Positions 8,281 through 16,855 of a stretch of DNA of 34,513 bases are shown piece by piece. The DNA is from a bacterium (GTDB lineage Bacteria; Patescibacteriota; Minisyncoccia; Moranbacterales; UBA2206): NCBI GenBank assembly GCA_030654225.1, contig JAURXY010000031.1, positions 65,431 to 99,943 on the forward strand. The letters are read 5' to 3'. The notes below the pieces were generated by a model. The model had not been told where the DNA came from. It saw only the letters and a list, made by a program, of their open reading frames with translations, and searched no databases. A program made the position numbers and the translations under genes. The stretch's first letter is position 1; every line of letters starts with the position of its first letter.

Positions 8281-8706
8281 ATGCCAGAAATAAAATTTTC
8301 TCAAAATGATGTTAAGCCAGAAGATATGGACGAATTTAATTCACTTATGGCTCAAATCTTAACACATCCAAAAACCATCGCCTATGAACATCTTTTAAAA
8401 GTCATGCAAAATGGAATTCTTTTCACGGCTAGAAACAAAGGCACTCTCGTAGGCATCTCTACATTAGCATTTGCTTATAAGCCTTCCGTTTTCTTTGGCA
8501 CAATCGAAGAAATTGTGGTCGATGAAAAATTCCGTAGTCAGGGAATTGCAAAAACATTAATGAATCAAATGATCCAAAAAGCTAAAGAGATAGGAATGGA
8601 TCGCATTGATCTAACAAGCAAACCCATCCGCGAAAAAGCTAATCTTTTTTATGCCTCAATTGGCTTTGAAAAACGAGACACCAATGTCTACAGACTAAAA
8701 CTATAA
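8281..8706 (+). CDS. GNAT family N-acetyltransferase
   Basis: EEIVVDEKFRSQGIAKTLMNQMIQKAKEIG acetyl-CoA binding motif; FYASIGFEKR. Confidence 0.9.
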   Translation: MPEIKFSQNDVKPEDMDEFNSLMAQILTHPKTIAYEHLLKVMQNGILFTARNKGTLVGISTLAFAYKPSVFFGTIEEIVVDEKFRSQGIAKTLMNQMIQKAKEIGMDRIDLTSKPIREKANLFYASIGFEKRDTNVYRLKL

Positions 8707-8708
8707 TT

Positions 8709-9704
8709 TCATTCCACTATCTCCATTTCCACCATCACCTTAGAAACTTGGACAAGACTAGCTTTTCGAAGCATCCAGAAAACAAGAGCAGTTAGATATC
8801 CGCAAATTGAGCCAAGAAGAGATCCAAGGGATGCGACTGTCAAAAAAAGAACTGCTGACATAATCCCAGGCAAAAATGGATGACCGCCTGCTTGTGAACT
8901 AGAAGAAAACAAACTATTTATTCGGCCATTGATCATCTCAGAAAAAACATCTGAGATTTTTTCTTGCCCGGTGAGTTCTATTCCGGCAATCTGACTAAAA
9001 CTTTTTCTTTGTTCCGCAAGAATTTTTCCCTGATCGGTTGCAATTATTTTTTCTATTTGAGATTTGTTAGCTCCAATTTGTTTTTCATCCAACCCTTGAC
9101 TTTCCAAAATATTTCCCAACATACTGTCAGAATTTTGCTTGGACATCTCTTGGATAAATTGATCCACCGTCAAATCACTTTTTTGATTGTTTTTCAATTC
9201 CGGATAGAGTCTTGGCAAAATTTGAGAAACAGCGTCCCCCACTTCAAATTTCGGAATAACATTTATCTTGTTAGTGTTTTTCACTACCGTATAATATTGC
9301 GAGGTGATCACAATCGAAAGCGCCAGAATCAACATCGTTTTCCCGGTGCGCACTGATTTATTGATATCAAATTTGATATTAGATTTTATGTCCTTGGAAA
9401 TTCTTTCCAATCCAGCCAGCGCTAAAAAGAAAGAGAAGAACAAAATCAAAATATGCCAAAAAGAAAAAGCAAAAAATAAATTTGCGAGAAAACTAAGCAC
9501 CAGAGCAGAAATCAAAATAATTCTATTCTTAATAAGAATTGCGCCTAGCGCCAATATTATAAAAAAAAGCATGAACAAAATTGACGGCACCAGCCAAGTA
9601 CTCGATGTTGGCACATTAATAGCTTGATCAATCGAAAACCAAGAAACCACACCCAAAACGACAATAAGCCCAGCTACTATATATTTTGTAATTTTTGTTT
9701 TCAT
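8709..9704 (-). CDS. Hypothetical multi-pass membrane protein
   Basis: 331 aa, N-terminal cluster and C-terminal hydrophobic segments flanking a soluble region. Confidence 0.7.
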   Translation of the reverse strand: MKTKITKYIVAGLIVVLGVVSWFSIDQAINVPTSSTWLVPSILFMLFFIILALGAILIKNRIILISALVLSFLANLFFAFSFWHILILFFSFFLALAGLERISKDIKSNIKFDINKSVRTGKTMLILALSIVITSQYYTVVKNTNKINVIPKFEVGDAVSQILPRLYPELKNNQKSDLTVDQFIQEMSKQNSDSMLGNILESQGLDEKQIGANKSQIEKIIATDQGKILAEQRKSFSQIAGIELTGQEKISDVFSEMINGRINSLFSSSSQAGGHPFLPGIMSAVLFLTVASLGSLLGSICGYLTALVFWMLRKASLVQVSKVMVEMEIVE

Positions 9705-9705
9705 T

Positions 9706-10956
9706 TTAATAATTTTTCTTCAACTCTTTTGGCAAATCTTTCAAATTTTTCACTTTCCAACTCAAGCCTATTTTTGGCATTTCTTCCAAGAAAATTTTCG
9801 AATCCAATGATTTGTCTTCAGAATTTTTTGTGCCTGTTCCATTCCATTTTCCTTCTAAAACCAATTTTGCGCAAGTGACCGTTGGAATAGCTGTGGTATA
9901 ACCAATGGCATTGCCATTAGTTTCCTTGTAAGCCTCAGCATGATCGCAAACATTATAGATATAGACAAATTTTTTCTTGCCGTTTTTGACGCCAGAAATA
10001 ATATTGCCAATGTTTGTTTTGCCAGTGTAGCTACTATTGAAATCTTCGCCTTTTGGCAAAATGGCTTTGAGAAATTTCACTGGCACCACATCACATCCAT
10101 TATAATCAACCGCATCAATTCTAGTCAGACCAACATTATACAGTACCCGCAAATACGTCAGGTAAGTCTTAGAAAATGTCATCCAAAAACGAATTCGTTT
10201 CAAATCTGGCATATGAGTCGGGATGGTTTCCATTTCCTCATGATACATCAAATATGGGTCAAATTTACCCGCCTCAGGAAAGTTAAATTCAAAGTGCGGG
10301 GCTTTCTCGTCAATTAGTCGTCCTTTTTCTTGCCACTTTTTTCCTTCCCAAAACCTAATTGGCAAAATCAATTCTCGCAAATTTATCTCCGGATCAAAAT
10401 TCGGCGCGAATTTTATCTTCTCATCTTTTGATCCACCATTGCAATCCAAAATATCCACGGCATAAACTTTGTCAAAAATATAATCTCTGGCATAAGCACA
10501 AAAAATATTGGTCACTCCCGGATCAAAGCCCATCCCCAAAATTGCCAAGAGTCCTTTTTTCTTGAAAGCTTCATTTTTAGCTAATTGTAATTTATAGGAA
10601 AAGCCATACTTGTTTTTGTCTTCATAGCAAGCTGTGTCGATATAGTTCACGCCATATTCCAAGCAGACATCCATCACCACCAAATTATCATACGGACTTC
10701 CCCAATTCACCACTAGTTTTGGTTTCACATCTTGCAAAAGTCTGGAAAAGAATTTTTTGTCACTCACATCTCCAACATGAATTTTGAGATCCATTTTACC
10801 TTTTGATTTCTTTTTTACCGAAGCGCGAACCACTTCTAGTTTGGAAATAGTTCTTCCGACTACATGAATTTCCGAGAAAGTTTTCGGAAATTGCGCCATC
10901 TTGTGCAACCCCACGCTACCCACATTCCCACAACCGATAACAAGTACTTTTGACAT
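9706..10956 (-). CDS. Saccharopine dehydrogenase family protein, probably carboxynorspermidine dehydrogenase/synthase
   Basis: MSKVLVIGCGNVGSVGLHKMAQ Rossmann motif; VVNWGSPYDNLVVMDVCLEYGVNYIDTACYE; MGFDPGVTNIFCAY. Confidence 0.85.
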   Translation of the reverse strand: MSKVLVIGCGNVGSVGLHKMAQFPKTFSEIHVVGRTISKLEVVRASVKKKSKGKMDLKIHVGDVSDKKFFSRLLQDVKPKLVVNWGSPYDNLVVMDVCLEYGVNYIDTACYEDKNKYGFSYKLQLAKNEAFKKKGLLAILGMGFDPGVTNIFCAYARDYIFDKVYAVDILDCNGGSKDEKIKFAPNFDPEINLRELILPIRFWEGKKWQEKGRLIDEKAPHFEFNFPEAGKFDPYLMYHEEMETIPTHMPDLKRIRFWMTFSKTYLTYLRVLYNVGLTRIDAVDYNGCDVVPVKFLKAILPKGEDFNSSYTGKTNIGNIISGVKNGKKKFVYIYNVCDHAEAYKETNGNAIGYTTAIPTVTCAKLVLEGKWNGTGTKNSEDKSLDSKIFLEEMPKIGLSWKVKNLKDLPKELKKNY

Positions 10957-10999
10957 ATTTTTTAAACTAAAACTTATTAACTTTTTTATTCTAACAGAT

Positions 11000-11695
11000 T
11001 TATTTTATTTTACCAATAACCACCACCCCTGCTTCAACTCTTTTATTTTTATCCCTTCTAGCAGAAAAATATTTTTCATCACAATAAGTACAACTTTTTG
11101 AAGTTTTTATATTTTCTTTTCTCACTCCATTTTTTTCTAATTGAAATTTAATAATTTCCTTAAGATCCACGAGATATTTTTCATTCTTTATTTTGATAAA
11201 CTTTTTATACTTTCCAAATTTGTTTATAACATCTTTTCCAATTTCGAAATGACATTGCCCAATTCCAGGACCAATTTCCACTTTCAAATCGTTAACATTT
11301 CCTCCTAATTTTTCAATTTTTTCAATTGTACTATAAATAATATTTTTCAAGGTGCTTCGCCAACCAGCATGTGCTACAGCAATAATTTTTTTATTTTTAG
11401 AAAACATCAAAACCGGCACACAATCCGCCACCGTAATCGACAAAAAAATTCCTGCCTGATTAGTCACCAATGCATCCGTTTTTGAAATAATCTTTTTCTT
11501 ATTATTCCTAATCGTCACTACTTTTTTTCCATGACAAACATCCGCGCTAACAACATCCTTCGGATTCATCCCAAGTTTTTTGAAAAATTTCTTCCTATTC
11601 TTCACACTTCCCCGCTCAAAAAGTTTCATCTGCCCATCTTTCTTCTCCGACATCACCGCCAAAATTTCTGGATTTTCCTCGAAAAATTTAAACAT
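11000..11695 (-). CDS. pgeF: YfiH/PgeF (LACC1-type) purine nucleoside phosphorylase-family protein
   Basis: ADCVPVLMFSKNKKIIAVAHAGWRSTLKNI; IGPGIGQCHFEIG; FSARRDK. Confidence 0.88.
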   Translation of the reverse strand: MFKFFEENPEILAVMSEKKDGQMKLFERGSVKNRKKFFKKLGMNPKDVVSADVCHGKKVVTIRNNKKKIISKTDALVTNQAGIFLSITVADCVPVLMFSKNKKIIAVAHAGWRSTLKNIIYSTIEKIEKLGGNVNDLKVEIGPGIGQCHFEIGKDVINKFGKYKKFIKIKNEKYLVDLKEIIKFQLEKNGVRKENIKTSKSCTYCDEKYFSARRDKNKRVEAGVVVIGKIK

Positions 11696-11748
11696 AGCTT
11701 CAAATTAACATTCTGGCTTTCTGCAGAATGTCAGAATGTTGTTTATTA

Positions 11749-12114
11749 CTAATCCACTTTTTCCAACATCAAAATTCTTTTTTTGAAACCGCCTCTTTTT
11801 TCTGCTTTTTCTTTTTGCACTTTTTCGACCGTCTCCCAATCCAATTCATTAAATTCTAAAATAGTATCGAGTAATTCTTTCACATCACTAATTTCTTCAA
11901 TTAAATGTTCCTTGTCCGTAGTATTCGCCAACTCATTCGCCTCCTCCTCAACCTTATGCAATAAAAATTCTGCGTACTCCGCGTTGTCCTCCAAAATCCT
12001 AGTTTTAGTTTTTTTACCAGTTCTTTGTTCTACGATTTCCGGAATATTATCCCTTACTAGTTTTGGGTATTCGTTTTCTTTTTCTAAATTTGTTTTAAAG
12101 TGTTTGAAGTTCAT
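11749..12114 (-). CDS. MazG-like/PRA-PH-like nucleotide pyrophosphohydrolase
   Basis: YPKLVRDNIPEIVEQ...KVEEEANELANT..EHLIEEISDVKELLDTIL; ATG at 12114 (track ORF extends into a terminator). Confidence 0.8.
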   Translation of the reverse strand: MNFKHFKTNLEKENEYPKLVRDNIPEIVEQRTGKKTKTRILEDNAEYAEFLLHKVEEEANELANTTDKEHLIEEISDVKELLDTILEFNELDWETVEKVQKEKAEKRGGFKKRILMLEKVD

Positions 12115-12129
12115 ATTTTTTTTCAAAAG

Positions 12130-12151
12130 AGCCCCGATTAAATCGGGGCTC
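12130..12151 (-). terminator. Rho-independent terminator downstream of dnaK
   Basis: GAGCCCCGATTAAATCGGGGCTCTTTTGAAAAAAA on minus strand. Confidence 0.9.
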
Positions 12152-12161
12152 AAATTTAAAG

Positions 12162-14084
12162 CTATTCTTTTTTATCCTCTTTCTTCTCCTTCGTCTCTGC
12201 ATCCTTTACCTCTGGCTCGGCTTTCGCCTCACCTTCTGGGGTTGCTTGGCTCGACGTAGCTCCGTCTTTCGGAGCGGAGTCGGCAGATGCCTTGTAAAGT
12301 TTCTCGCCAATCTTTTGGGCTTCTTGCGAAAGTTCTTCCGAAGCTTTTTTTATGGCTTCGATGTCATCTGTGTCTTTAACTTTTTTCAAAGCTTCAATTT
12401 TTTCTTCGACTGGTTTCTTTTCTTCGGCTGTGATTTTGTCGCCAGCTTCACGAATCGCTTTTTCGGTGGTGAAGATCAAGGTGTCAGCAATGTTTTTCGT
12501 TTCAACTATTTCTTTCTTTTTCTTGTCTTCTTCCGCATGAACTTCGGCGTCTTTTTTCATTTTTTCCACTTCTTCTTTGGAAAGTCCGCTGGAACCTTCA
12601 ATTCTAATTGATTGTTCTTTATTAGTAGCTTTGTCTTTGGCTTTGACACTCAAAATTCCGTTGGCATCGATGTCAAAAGTCACTTCCACTTGTGGAATGC
12701 CTCTTGGAGATGGTGGAATGCCGTCTAGGATAAATCGGCCCAGGGTTTTATTGTCAACGGCCATTTCTCGTTCGCCTTGCAAGACATGGATTTCTACTGA
12801 TGGTTGATTATCAGCGGCAGTGGAAAATATTTGCGATTTGGCAGTTGGCACAGTGGTGTTTCGATCAATTAGTGGTGTTCGCACGCCACCCATTGTTTCA
12901 ATTCCAAGAGTAAGAGGAGTGACGTCCAATAGAAGCACATCCTTCACGTCCCCTTGAAGCACACCACCTTGAATAGCAGCGCCCAAAGCCACTACTTCAT
13001 CAGGGTTAACTGTAAGATTAACTTTTTTTCCAAAAAATTCCTCAACGGTCTTAATGACTAATGGCATTCTAGTCATTCCGCCCACCATCACTATTTCATT
13101 AATATCCTTCGCTTCTAGTTTTGCATCGGCCAATGCTTTTCTGGTTGGTTCCAGTGTTTTTTTGACTAAATCCCCTACTAATTCTTCCAATTTCGCTCGA
13201 GTGATTTTCATCACGAGATGTTTTGGACCATTAGCATCAGTTGTGATGAAAGGTTGATTGATTTCAGTGTCAGCCGCTGTGGAAAGTTCAATTTTAGCTT
13301 TTTCCGCCGCTTCCTTGATTCTTTGCAATGCCAAAGAATCATTGCCGAGATCAATACCTTCTTGTTTTTTGAACTCTGCAATTATCCAACTGATTATAAT
13401 TTGGTCAAAATCGTCTCCACCAAGATGCGTGTCGCCATTGGTTGATTTCACTTCCACTGTATCATCGCCTACTTCCAAAATAGAAATATCGAAAGTTCCC
13501 CCACCAAGGTCATAAACCGCAATTTTTTCATCTTTCTTTTTGTTGAAACCATAGGCCAAAGCCGCCGCTGTCGGTTCGTTTATTATGCGTCGCACTTTCA
13601 GCCCGGCAATTTCTCCCGCTTCTTTTGTTGCTTTTCTTTGTGAGTCGTCAAAATAGGCTGGCACAGTGATCACAGCTTCTTCGATTTTTTCGCCCAATTT
13701 TTCTTCGGCGTCCGCTTTGAGTTTAGAAAGAATCATCGCAGAAATTTCTTGCGGAGTATATTCTTTGTCGCCCATCAAAACTTTCACGCCACCATTGGCT
13801 TTGACAATTTTGTATGGCATCAATTTCAAATCTCTTTGCACTTCTTCGTCTTCGAAACCTCGACCAATCAATCGTTTGATTGAATAGAGTGTGTTGCCTG
13901 AATTTGTCACTGCTTGACGCTTAGCCAAAAGCCCAACCAATCTTTCGCCAGATTTTGAAATAGCCACCATTGACGGCGTAGTTCTCGCTCCTTCTTTGTT
14001 CTCGATTATTGTTGGACTGCCACCTTCTACAATTGCCATTGCAGAATTAGTTGTCCCAAGATCGATTCCTAATATTTTGCTCAT
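12162..14084 (-). CDS. dnaK: Chaperone DnaK
   Basis: [22 protein letters not shown]; full HSP70. The track's 12-aa N-terminal extension is rejected. Confidence 0.98.
   Translation of the reverse strand: MSKILGIDLGTTNSAMAIVEGGSPTIIENKEGARTTPSMVAISKSGERLVGLLAKRQAVTNSGNTLYSIKRLIGRGFEDEEVQRDLKLMPYKIVKANGGVKVLMGDKEYTPQEISAMILSKLKADAEEKLGEKIEEAVITVPAYFDDSQRKATKEAGEIAGLKVRRIINEPTAAALAYGFNKKKDEKIAVYDLGGGTFDISILEVGDDTVEVKSTNGDTHLGGDDFDQIIISWIIAEFKKQEGIDLGNDSLALQRIKEAAEKAKIELSTAADTEINQPFITTDANGPKHLVMKITRAKLEELVGDLVKKTLEPTRKALADAKLEAKDINEIVMVGGMTRMPLVIKTVEEFFGKKVNLTVNPDEVVALGAAIQGGVLQGDVKDVLLLDVTPLTLGIETMGGVRTPLIDRNTTVPTAKSQIFSTAADNQPSVEIHVLQGEREMAVDNKTLGRFILDGIPPSPRGIPQVEVTFDIDANGILSVKAKDKATNKEQSIRIEGSSGLSKEEVEKMKKDAEVHAEEDKKKKEIVETKNIADTLIFTTEKAIREAGDKITAEEKKPVEEKIEALKKVKDTDDIEAIKKASEELSQEAQKIGEKLYKASADSAPKDGATSSQATPEGEAKAEPEVKDAETKEKKEDKKE
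12252..12282. repeat. Palindrome inside the dnaK 3' coding region
   Basis: CGAC-GTA-GCTCCG-TCTTT-CGGAGC-GGA-GTCG. Confidence 0.6.
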
Positions 14085-14164
14085 ATATTTTTTTGCCAGT
14101 GAACAATGATCAAGGATCAATGAACAACAGCTTTTTAATTTTATTAATTTAAATTTATTTAAAT

Positions 14165-14308
14165 TTGCTGAAGAAAAATTTATTTGGAATTCTTGTTTGA
14201 GAGAATTTATTTTCTCAAAAAATTTCCATTGGATGCCGTTGATTGAGGGAAATTTTTGGTTAGAAAATAAGTTCTCGAGTTAATTCCGAAGAAATTTTTC
14301 TTCAGCAA
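14165..14308. repeat. 144-nt imperfect long hairpin between the grpE fusion and dnaK
   Basis: TTGCTGAAGAAAAATTT / AAATTTTTCTTCAGCAA (17/17), GAGAATTTATTTTCT / AGAAAATAAGTTCTC (14/15), AAAATTTCC / GGAAATTTT. Confidence 0.9.
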
Positions 14309-14315
14309 TATTACC

Positions 14316-15215
14316 TTACTCCACCGCCACTCTCGCTACTCTAATTACTTTGTTATTAATTTCATACCCTTTCATCAAAACTTTTTTAACTTTATTTTCA
14401 TTCGTGTCATTAGTGTTTTCATTTGTGATATTCGCGCTACTGACGGCTTCCATAATATTTGGATCAAATTCATCCCCAACATTCACCAAAATTTCACTCA
14501 CGCCATTTTCCTCCAAAACTTTTTCCAATTGTTTTTGAATATGCATAATTCCTACTACCCAACCACCATCTTTTTGATCTTCGGGAATATGATCCGTCGA
14601 AGCATGAAAGTTATCTAGAATTGGAATGAGTTCCAAAATCAAATTCACGTTAGAAAAGGCAATTATATCCTTTCTTTCTTCGATTTGTCTTTTTTTATAG
14701 TTTTCAAAGTCTGCCATGCATCGCTTCCAGCCTTCCAAAGAATTTTTTAGTTCCAAATATTCTCTAGCTTTTACAATCGATTCTTTTTTATCTTTCGTAA
14801 AATCACTATCACCAAATTTTTCCAATGCTTTGTCAAAATCTAACCATTCGTATTCTTGATGTTCATCGGATAATTTTATCTCTCCTCCCTTGTAATACGC
14901 GATAAATCTTAATCCTTTTCCGCCAACCTTAATTTTTTCTTTTCCAAATTCATATTCCCTATCATATTTATTTTCAAAATCAAAGGCATAAATTATCGGT
15001 CCAATTTCAACTTCAATTCCTAATTCTTCTTCAATCTCTCTCTTCATAGCAATCTCAATATTTTCCCGATAATCGATATTCCCTCCTGGCAAATCATACT
15101 CCCCAGCTTTAATTGAATCGTTTTCTGATCTTTTGATTATCAAAATTTTTCCTTCTTGGTTTATAATTACCGCCTTGACTGTTAAACTAAAAAAATCTTT
15201 TTTTTCTTTTATCAT
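14316..15215 (-). CDS. grpE: Nudix hydrolase-GrpE fusion protein
   Basis: N-terminal Nudix box GGNIDYRENIEIAMKREIEEELGIEVE; C-terminal GrpE MADFENYKKRQIEERKDIIAF...LIPILDNFHAS...VGDEFDPNIMEAVSS...VLMKGYEINNKVIRVARVAVE. Confidence 0.92.
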   Translation of the reverse strand: MIKEKKDFFSLTVKAVIINQEGKILIIKRSENDSIKAGEYDLPGGNIDYRENIEIAMKREIEEELGIEVEIGPIIYAFDFENKYDREYEFGKEKIKVGGKGLRFIAYYKGGEIKLSDEHQEYEWLDFDKALEKFGDSDFTKDKKESIVKAREYLELKNSLEGWKRCMADFENYKKRQIEERKDIIAFSNVNLILELIPILDNFHASTDHIPEDQKDGGWVVGIMHIQKQLEKVLEENGVSEILVNVGDEFDPNIMEAVSSANITNENTNDTNENKVKKVLMKGYEINNKVIRVARVAVE

Positions 15216-15220
15216 AATTT

Positions 15221-15973
15221 TTATTTTAAAATTATTATTCCGCTATCAATTATTGAAAATATTACCATTGAACTGCCCAAAAGTTTTCGCGCGTAATCCA
15301 AAAGCGACTTATTCTTGGCATATTTCATTCTCTTTGGTCCGACAATCGCCAAAATTCCTCGTTCACCTTCTTTGGTTGTATATGGACTCACTACCATCGA
15401 ACAATTGGAAATTTCCTTGATTGGATTTTCTTTGCCGATAAAAATCTTCGTTTCACCATCTTTGATTTTTGAAAGAATTGTGTCCACATTTTCATCGATA
15501 TAATCCAACGCTTCGGCAATTCGGCAAAATTCATCCACATTTTGAAATTCTGGATTTTCCAAAAGTTCTCCGATTCCAAAATCATAAAATTCTTTTTCTG
15601 ATCCACTAATAGCCAAACTACCACTAAAAGATGACAAGAGTTTGGCCGCTGTGCGAGAAATTCTTTTGTTTTGCGCCTTGAGTTTCAAAACTTCTGTTTG
15701 CAATTTTTTCTGATCCGTTAAGCTCATTTTTTGATCAGTCATAATACTTTCCACAAAAAATCGATATCCTTTGTCAGTTGGAATGCGTCCAGCGCTAATG
15801 TGCGGTTGATACAAAAATCCTTTTTCTTCCAATTCCACCATATCATTTCGGATTGTGGCTGAACTCACTTTCAAATCATATTTATCCTCCAAAACTTTCG
15901 AGCCAACGGCAACAGCCGAATTGGTATATTCTTCAATTACCGCCGCTAAAATTTTCTTAAGTCTTTCATTCAT
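15221..15973 (-). CDS. hrcA: Heat-inducible transcription repressor HrcA (short, 250 aa)
   Basis: VGSKVLEDKYDLKVSSATIRNDMVELEEKGFLYQPHISAGRIPTDKGYRFFV. Confidence 0.95.
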   Translation of the reverse strand: MNERLKKILAAVIEEYTNSAVAVGSKVLEDKYDLKVSSATIRNDMVELEEKGFLYQPHISAGRIPTDKGYRFFVESIMTDQKMSLTDQKKLQTEVLKLKAQNKRISRTAAKLLSSFSGSLAISGSEKEFYDFGIGELLENPEFQNVDEFCRIAEALDYIDENVDTILSKIKDGETKIFIGKENPIKEISNCSMVVSPYTTKEGERGILAIVGPKRMKYAKNKSLLDYARKLLGSSMVIFSIIDSGIIILK

Positions 15974-15983
15974 AATGTTGAAC

Positions 15984-16045
15984 TGTCATCCTGAACTCGT
16001 TTCAGGATCTAATTATTGAGATGCTGAAATGAATTCAGCATGACA
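15984..16045. repeat. Two-hairpin palindrome in the hrcA leader
   Basis: TGTCAT[CCTGAACTCGTTTCAGG]...[GCTGAAATGAATTCAGC]ATGACA. Confidence 0.85.
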
Positions 16046-16050
16046 ATACT

Positions 16051-16079
16051 ATTATACATTCCTCTTTAGCACTCGTCAA
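16051..16079 (-). promoter_or_regulatory. Promoter P2 for hrcA: TTGACG-N17-TATAAT, -35 overlapping CIRCE
   Basis: Minus strand TTGACGAGTGCTAAAGAGGAATGTATAAT. Confidence 0.7.
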
Positions 16080-16092
16080 GTCAGAGTGCTAA
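16066..16092. promoter_or_regulatory. Perfect CIRCE element upstream of hrcA
   Basis: TTAGCACTC-GTCAAGTCA-GAGTGCTAA. Confidence 0.97.
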
Positions 16093-16096
16093 TTCA

Positions 16097-16124
16097 ATTT
16101 TAGCAGATTGTTTTTAGCTGTCAA
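16097..16124 (-). promoter_or_regulatory. Possible second promoter P1 for hrcA: TTGACA-N16-TAAAAT
   Basis: Minus strand TTGACAGCTAAAAACAATCTGCTAAAAT. Confidence 0.55.
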
Positions 16125-16133
16125 GACAAATAA

Positions 16134-16156
16134 AAATGCGCCCTTTTAGCGCATTG
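16134..16156 (-). terminator. Terminator downstream of tRNA-Gln
   Basis: ATGCGCTAAAAGGGCGCATTTTT on minus strand. Confidence 0.7.
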
Positions 16157-16161
16157 ATTTG

Positions 16162-16232
16162 TTGGGGAAGAGGGATTCGAACCCCCGATCACGGGATCAG
16201 AACCCGTTGCCTTACCGCTTGGCTATTCCCCA
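16162..16232 (-). tRNA. tRNA-Gln(CUG)
   Basis: TGGGGAATAGCCAAGCGGTAAGGCAACGGGTTCTGATCCCGTGATCGGGGGTTCGAATCCCTCTTCCCCAA; anticodon loop TTCTGAT. Confidence 0.93.
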
Positions 16233-16401
16233 ATTTTTTTAGTCTTAATATAATCTAACTCAATATCAACATAAAATCAAATGACACTTGCAATTTTTTT
16301 TGTTTTATGATAATTTAATGTATTCCATTATAGAAAGCTGTTTAAAAAAAGAATATCCGTCAAGGTCATTCAAACCCATAATATTTATTCAAGGAGGAAA
16401 A

Positions 16402-16677
16402 ATGCAACTTACCAATTACAAAACAATTGGCATATTTACAAAAGAACAGATAGAATCCCCCGTTCACAATTTAACGGAGAAACAGGTGGAAGACCTGTTT
16501 AAAAAGATGGGGGCTTCGTTACCAGTTTTGTATATGGAAAGCTGGGAAAAATGTCCGGATTTTTTATTTAATGATTCTGAGGAATTAATGATTGACCATA
16601 TTAAGTTAAGGATTGTGAAGAACAACACAGAGCAACACTCCCCCTTCACATATGCAATAAGAGTTTATCCAGTATAA
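16402..16677 (+). CDS. Small hypothetical protein with strong SD (AAGGAGG)
   Basis: ATG at 16402 preceded by AAGGAGGAAAA; MQLTNYKTIGIFTKEQIESPVHNLTEKQVEDLFKKMGA...; followed by terminator. Confidence 0.75.
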   Translation: MQLTNYKTIGIFTKEQIESPVHNLTEKQVEDLFKKMGASLPVLYMESWEKCPDFLFNDSEELMIDHIKLRIVKNNTEQHSPFTYAIRVYPV

Positions 16678-16692
16678 ACATAAACTACCTTC

Positions 16693-16738
16693 GCCGAAAA
16701 GTCCCCCGTCGTCCATTGACGACGCGCGGGACTTTTTT
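16693..16738 (+). terminator. Rho-independent terminator after the plus-strand small ORF
   Basis: AAGTCCCCCGTCGTCCATTGACGACGCGCGGGACTTTTTTT. Confidence 0.85.
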
Positions 16739-16805
16739 TATGCAAAAAAACACGCCCATCGCGTGCTTTTGTTTTTTTGCTTTATTCTTTCTACCACGCC
16801 TCATC

Positions 16806-16820
16806 CTGCCTCATCGGCAG
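16806..16820. repeat. Short palindrome CTGCC-TCATC-GGCAG
   Basis: Variant of the CCGCC-TCATC-GGCGG element at 19493 and 34290. Confidence 0.6.
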
Positions 16821-16855
16821 ATAAACGGCGCAAGCTTTCTACTTTATACTTACTA

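Noticed and set aside
12162-14120. Track's longer DnaK start ([12 protein letters not shown]...)
   Set aside because: Alternative start; the canonical [14 protein letters not shown] begins at 14084.
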